A stretch of 64,000 nucleotides of DNA. Source: Mesostigma viride. Taxonomy: Eukaryota; Streptophyta; Mesostigmatophyceae; Mesostigmatales; Mesostigmataceae. This document shows, in pieces, positions 57,923-64,000 of this stretch; within the stretch, counting starts at the first letter, position 1, and every line of letters starts with the position of its first letter. Location of the stretch: contig RPFO01000114.1 in the NCBI GenBank assembly GCA_009746045.1, positions 269,595 to 333,594 on the forward strand, written 5' to 3'. The notes beneath the pieces were generated by a model, which had not been told where the DNA came from, ran no database searches, and worked only from the letters and a program-made list of their open reading frames with translations. The translations under genes were made by a program, and so were the position numbers.

Positions 57923-58320
57923 TGGAGGCCAAGGAGGAGTTACAGAGTAACGTGGCCCCGCTTGTGCGCAAGGTCGCGATGGCTGCCTGCACGTGTAGTG
58001 ATTACTGCATGCATTTTTTATAATGCGTCAAGGTGACCATGTGCATATATCTCAAAGTTTCCCCTTTTTATTTTTCAGTTTCTGTGCAGTACACGTATTG
58101 ACTTTGTGAAGCCAATAATTAACTGCCCCTAGCTATTATAGCACAAGGCTGCTGGTCAGTTGCATGCCCACCCAGGCGCAGCATGCGCTTTGATGCGCAG
58201 TTAGGTACTAAAGGACATTTGGGTGCTTTACAGGGTCAAGTAAGACGTGAAAGAAGAGTGCGCAGGACTGGTTGACAAGCAGTCCAGAGTGCATGCCCAG
58301 ATAGGCCATTAATCAATTAA
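57923..58320. other. 3' flank of FAD/Rieske gene 2, no gene seen
   Basis: Mixed sequence ending in the TTAATTAATT tail of the neighbouring RLE-LINE. Confidence 0.5.
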
Positions 58321-59930
58321 TTAATTATGATTTATTAATTGATGAAGATCATACCCTCGTTTAAGGCGTTGGCGCCAATATACGATGTCCAGGTCTGCGC
58401 TGACCAAAGCCGGGCAAGGGGCCCGCTGGCCCTCGAGGTCCAGGCGGTCCTCCCGGAGCCGGCAGCACTCCTTAAAGAAGCCGGCGCTCAGGGTCCCCAT
58501 GGCCCCGACCTCCTCCAAGACAAAGGGCACCGACCGGTGCATGGTGCCGGCCCGACGTCCCCGTACCTGCAGCGTGAGCTTGGCCCACTCAGCCCGATCC
58601 GCCGTGGAGCCCCCCGCCTTGGAGGCACCAACCACATGGCTAAGAGCCAAGGGGCGAGCCACAGAAACGTCAATGATCGAGCAAGTGCCGGCTGCCCCCC
58701 TCAAAGTCCAGAATCACGATGTCGGGACGGTGGTTGGGGCCTGGGGGGGTAGAAAGCCGCTCCATCCGCATCCTCACACCGGATGTTCACGTGAGGGAAA
58801 ACGGACCTGACCATGGCGAGCACCACCTTCCGGAGAACAGTGTGCAAGTACTTGTAAGCACCAATTCTGATTCTGTTGGCCACCCATGCATGGCAGGTAG
58901 AGAGTCCCAGTGGGGTCCAAGGTCTGCCCGCAGCTACCACAGGGCCGCCCGGCGGGAACAAGCTAGAGTTTGCGGGGCAAACAGGTGCCGTGTCGCAGCA
59001 ACACCGGATAGTGACTGGGCGCCAGGACAAATTAATTAATGGGGGGCCCATGGGGAGAGCTCGGAGGTTAGCCGAGCCCACACTCCGCAACGAGAGTGAG
59101 AACAGCCACACGCGACCCTGGGCGGTTAGAGGTCAGCAAAAAGAGCCATCCAATCCGCCGTGTGCACAATACCTGCGTAGGTTTTCTGGTGTTTATCGAT
59201 GACGCGGGCAGGGAATGCGGCGGGGGAGAGGTCCGGCGGGGGCGACCGAGGGAGTGCCCCGAGGAAGGCAGCATTGGGCGGCCTGAGCGGTGCGAACGGT
59301 AGTGCAGGCCCAACTGCAGGTGCTGGATCGCAGCATAAGCATCATCCTGGATTCAGCGGTGATGAAAGGGTAGGGGCTGGCGGGGTCCAAGAGGTCAGGC
59401 GCCGCCGTACGTAGCCAAAAGGGGAAGGAGCCGACATATGCATGTCCGCCCATGATATGCATGACCGCTGCCGGGGCCAGCCGGGCTGCGCGGATCAGAC
59501 CGCAGCCGCCCAGCCGGCCGGGCAGGGCAGCGATGCGGAGGTCCCGAATGAGCCGGGAGATCAGGGCCGGGAACCAGCTGCGCCAAGGCCGACTGGATGC
59601 GTTCGTCCTGGCCCTCGGCGGCGAGCGGGACCTGGGCAGGGAGGGCGCCCCGGAGCCAATAAACGACGCGAGGGTGCATGCGCGCAAAACCACAGGAGCA
59701 GCCCCTTGGTCTGCGATCAATCATGAAGGCAATCAATCAATGGCAAGACCTCGGCGGTGTGCTCCTCGATGGCGGCCCGCAGGGCGTAGATGACAAAATC
59801 GGGGTCGCCGACCGGAACACTGAGGACGTCCAACCCACGAAGACGTTCGTTCCGGCCCAGGAGCTGCCTGGTATATATTTGATGGCAGCACATCATGCAG
59901 CTGCATGCATGGCGGCTTTCTCATTGCCAT
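58321..59930 (-). pseudogene. RLE-LINE fossil, RT end to endonuclease domain
   Basis: Minus strand from about 59900: LRGLDVLSVPVGDPDFVIYA then LRAAIEEHTAEVLPLI (RT thumb-like), CTLASFIGSGAP, then LRALPMGPPLINLSWRPVTI, the knuckle region, VRSVFPHVNIRCEDADGAAF, IIDVSVARPLALSHVV (endonuclease core) and FVLEEVGAMGTLSAGFFKEC. These match 18820-19728 block by block. Frames shift at least three times. The AT tail lies at 58310-58345. Confidence 0.7.
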
Positions 59931-60425
59931 AGAATGATACCACTTGTTTTGTGAATGAACTTGCTACCGACTTTTCGATCATTCAAGTGCATGATCATCC
60001 GTCGTCATGGTGCAAGTTTTCGGCTTTCCCTAAACTACGGGGTGGGAAGCCATTTTTAGACCTACCAATCATAAGGATGCATTTCATCCGAGTCGTACGA
60101 ATCATGATCATACCCACCATACCAATCATAACCATCAGAATCATAATACGGCATGTGATTGTCACCGTCGCTACCCATGTCACTGGAACTGTTGTCGCTA
60201 TGGATGGGTTCTCGGTTCCGCACATTCCATACGACCAGGTGCCCCTGCATGATCATGCACACAAAGCCCATGACGTGCAACAACAATGGGTTTGGACATG
60301 CATACCACGAACGTGCACATGTGAACCACCAAAAACGCATGAAAATTGCATCGAAAGTCAGTCGGCAACGAGCGCGAACAGGCCGGCTTGCGATCGGCAG
60401 AGACAAACGATAAACGCATGATATC
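59931..60425. other. Intergenic, no gene recognised
   Basis: Repeated ATCATA/ACCATC words. The ORF 59951-60421 (+) has no motif. Confidence 0.35.
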
Positions 60426-60467
60426 CTTATAATAATAATTAATAATAATAATTATTATTATAACAAT

Positions 60468-60716
<249 letters not shown>

Positions 60717-60779
60717 CATCAATCCGAAAACCCATTTTCTTCCCCTGGAAAATATTTGGAGATGGAATAATGGTCAGTT

Positions 60780-61900
60780 TGACCTCAAATTTGGCACCAA
60801 GGTTCCTTATCAGATATCTTATGATGCCATGTGGTCAAAAAAATTTTTGGGAGTTGGCAGCATGGTAACATGGTGACATTTGCTAGCAAAAAATACCGTA
60901 TTTTCAGCACTTTCTGGCATGTATGCATATATAATGACATCAAATGAACTCAGTTGGGCCTGGAACTTTGCACATGTTCTTAACACATCCCATGCAGCAT
61001 GCCCACAAAGTTTCAGGCTGGTTGGATGACAAATTGGTGACAAATGATAGCATAAATACCCAAAAAATGCAGTTTTTCATGGTTTTTTAAGGGTTTTATC
61101 ACACATATGCATACATAATGACACCAAATGAACTCAGTTGGAGCTGGAACTTTGCACATGTTCTAAACACATCCCATGCAGCATGCCCACAAAGTTTCAG
61201 GCTGGTTGGATGACAAATTGGTGACAAATGCTAGCATAAATACCCAAAAAATGCAGTTTTTCATGGTTTTCCAAGGGTTTTATCACACATATGCATACAT
61301 AGTGACACCAAATGAACTCAGTTGGAGCTGGAACTTTGCACATGTTTTAAACACATCCCATGCAGCATGCCCACAAAGTTTCAGGCTGGTTGGACGACAA
61401 ATTGGTGACAAATGCTAGCACAAATACCCCCAAAATGCAGTTTTTCATGGTTTTCCAAGGGTTTTATCACACAAATGCATACATAATGACACCAAATGAG
61501 CTCAGTTGGAGCTGTAACTTTGCACATGTTCTAAACACATCCCATGCAGCATGCCCACAAAGTTTCAGGCTGGTTGGATGACAAAATGGTGACTGATGCC
61601 AGCGACCCCCCCCCCCCCAAAAATGCAGTTTTTCATGGTTTTCCAAGGGTTCCAACACATGGGTGCCTATTTCAATGAACTCAGTTAAGCCTAGAACTTT
61701 GCACAGCTCATAAAAACATCTATGTTAACTGCCCACAAGAAATTCAGACTGTTTGCATGACGAATAGGTGACAGATGCTAGCAAACATAGCACAAAAAAT
61801 GCGGTTCCTAGTAATTGTTTTTCAAGGGTTTCATCCCATAGTTGCATGTCAACCATTCCAGTTTGGGATATATAGTCAGGTTCCCAACAACACATCTAGA
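60780..61900. repeat. 184-bp satellite, about six units
   Basis: Aligned points (ACACATATGCATACAT and variants) at about 60917, 61101, 61285 and 61469 give a period of exactly 184 bp between the latter three. Outer units (61650, 61828) are diverged. Each unit contains AACTCAGTTGGAGCTGGAAC and CCCACAAAGTTTCAGGCTGG. Confidence 0.92.
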
Positions 61901-62025
61901 TGATATATTATGTGATATTGCAGGAAGGCAGACTTAGGGGCACACGCCCATGATACAACGTCAACATGTACATCAACAACACACACGTAACTTAGCTAAT
62001 CTTCATAATAAAAAGCACACCTTCC

Positions 62026-62418
62026 CCACCCACCCACCCACCCACCCACCCACCCACCCACCCACCCACCCACCCACCCACCCACCCACCCACCCCACCC
62101 ACCCACCCACCCACCCACCACCCACCCACCCACCCACCCACCCACCCACCCACCCACCCACCCACCCACCCACCCACCCACCCACCACACCACCCACCAC
62201 CACCCACCACCCACCCACCCACCCACCCACCCACCCACCCACCCACCCACCCACCCACCCACCCACCCACCCACCCACCCACCCACCCACCCACCCACCA
62301 CCCACCCACCCACACCACCCACCCACCACCCACCCACCCACCCACCCACCCACCCACCCACCCACCACCCACCCACCCACCCACCCACCCACCCACCCAC
62401 CACCCACCCACCCACCCA
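62026..62418. repeat. (CCCA)n with CCA slips
   Basis: Tetranucleotide array with scattered one-base losses. Confidence 0.97.
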
Positions 62419-62425
62419 TATAACC

Positions 62426-62733
<308 letters not shown>

Positions 62734-62749
62734 GCACACACACAGTCAT

Positions 62750-64000
62750 GCCTTCCCTCTCCTCCCTCCCTCCCTCCCTCCTCCCTCCCTCCCTCCCTCC
62801 CTCCTCCCTCCTCCCTCCCTCCCTCCTCCTCCCTCCCTCCTCCCTCCCTCCCTCCCTCCCTCCCTCCCTCCCTCCTCTCCTCCCTCCTCTCCCTCCCTCC
62901 TCCCTCCCTCCTCTCCCTCCTCTCCCTCCTCCTCCCTCCCTCCCTCCCTCCTCCTCCCTCCCTCCTCCTCCCTCCTCCCTCCCTCCCTCCTCCCTCCCTC
63001 CTCCCTCCTCCCTCTCCTCCTCCCTCCCTCCCTCCCTCCCTCCTCCTCCTCCTCCCTCCTCCCTCCCTCCCTCCCTCCCTCCCTCCTCCCTCCCTCCCTC
63101 CTCCCTCCCTCCTCCCTCCCTCCCTCCCTCTCTCCCTCCCTCCTCCCTCCCTCCCTCCCTCCCTCCCTCCCTCCCTCCTCCTCCTCCCTCCTCCTCCCTC
63201 CCTCCTCCCTCCCTCCTCCTCCCTCCCTCCCCTCCCTCCCTCCCTCCTCCTCCCTCCTCCTCCTCCTCTCCTCCTCCCTCCCTCCCCTCTCTCCCTCCCA
63301 TCCTCTCCCTTCCCTCCTCCCTCCCTCCTCTCTCCCTCCTCCCTCCTCCCTCCTCCCTCCCTCCTCCTCTCCTCCCTCCCCTCCCTCCCTCCCTCCCTCC
63401 CTCCTCCCTCCTCCTCCTCCCTCCCTCCCTCCCTCCCTCCCTCCTCCCTCCCTCCCTCCCTCCCTCTCTCCTCCTCCCTCCCTCCTCCCTCCTCCCTCCT
63501 CCTCCCTCCTCCCTCCCTCCTCCTCCCTCCCTCCCTCCCTCCTCTCCTCCCTCCTCCCTCCCTCCTCCTCCCTCCCTCCTCCCTCCCTCCTCCCCTCCCT
63601 CCCTCCCTCCTCCCTCCCTCCCTCCTCTCTCCTCCCTCCCTCCTCCTCCTCCTCCCTCCTCCTCCCTCCCTCCCTCCCTCCTCCCTCCTCCTCCCTCCCT
63701 CCCTCCTCCTCCTCCCTCCTCTCCCTCCCTCCTCCTCTCCCTCCTCCCCCTCCCTCCTCCTCCTCTCCCTCCCTCCCTCCCTCCTCCTCCTCCCTCCCTC
63801 CTCACTCCTCCCTCCTCCCTCCCTCCTCTCCTCCTCCTCCCTCCTCCCTCCCTCCTCCTCCCTCCCTCCTCCCTCCCTCCTCCGCTCCTCCTCCCTCCTC
63901 CCTCCCTCCCTCCTCCTCCCTCCCTCCCCTCCTCCCTCCCTCCCTCCCTCCTCCTCCTCCCCTCCCTCCTCCTCCTCCTCCTCCTCCCTCCCTCCCTCCC
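62750..64000. repeat. Polypyrimidine (CCCT/CCT)n tract, over 1.2 kb
   Basis: Nearly every base is C or T; I see only three purine interruptions (about 63300, 63803, 63884). It runs out of the window. The 600-codon Gly/Arg/Glu frame on the minus strand is an artefact. Confidence 0.97.

Overview
This is nuclear DNA of a eukaryote. It has spliceosomal introns (GTGAGT donors, pyrimidine-rich CAG acceptors), many decayed non-LTR retrotransposons, DNA transposons with target-site duplications, and very long microsatellites. The host genes are GC-rich. Their content (an AlgH/UPF0301 protein with a long Ser/Gly/Pro-rich N-terminal extension, an EF-hand plus one-TM protein, bacterial-type RNase III, FAD oxidoreductases fused to a Rieske domain) suggests a unicellular or filamentous alga or related protist. 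The exact lineage cannot be fixed from sequence alone. I see no rRNA, no confident tRNA and no CRISPR array.

Layout. 1-11.8 kb: broken non-LTR elements on both strands, with a poorly explained stretch at 6.8-9.6 kb. 11.9-18.0 kb: two divergent host genes, an intronless RNase III (-) and a two-exon EF-hand/TM gene (+) whose 3.07-kb intron carries a 687-bp MITE and about 600 bp of purine-rich microsatellite. 18.4-24.5 kb: retroelements, including a restriction-like-endonuclease LINE and a 714-bp (CCAT)n array. 25-27.6 kb: one possible host exon (-), a 26-bp minisatellite and a 55-bp repeat. 29.6-31.3 kb: a hAT-type transposon with an 8-bp TSD and a nested TA-flanked MITE. 34.1-39.9 kb: a five-exon AlgH/UPF0301 gene. 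41.4-51.6 kb: a dense nest of LINE and SINE-like elements. 52.3 kb: a 7-bp satellite. 53.8-57.9 kb: two head-to-head FAD/Rieske paralogues. 58.3-59.9 kb: a second endonuclease-type LINE. 60.4-64.0 kb: (AAC)n, a 184-bp satellite, (CCCA)n, (ACGC)n and over 1.2 kb of almost pure C/T.

Names used below. LINE-A, -B and -C are reverse-transcriptase (RT) elements with distinct 3' ends. A-S and D are non-coding, SINE-like families. ORF1 means pieces resembling the RRM plus C-terminal domain of L1-type ORF1 proteins. RLE-LINE is the endonuclease type. LINE-A, LINE-C, A-S and D all end in a small hairpin with a CAAC loop on a CTCC/GGAG stem; LINE-B ends in a CACGTGAC/GTCACGTG hairpin. All are followed by AT-rich (TTAA-like) tails. 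Several insertions have clear TSDs, so the order of nesting can be read.

The strongest unexpected pattern is in the host genes. Short copies of exon edges (donor side, acceptor side, stop-codon side) are repeated in the adjoining intron or 3' flank, most strikingly in the AlgH/UPF0301 gene.
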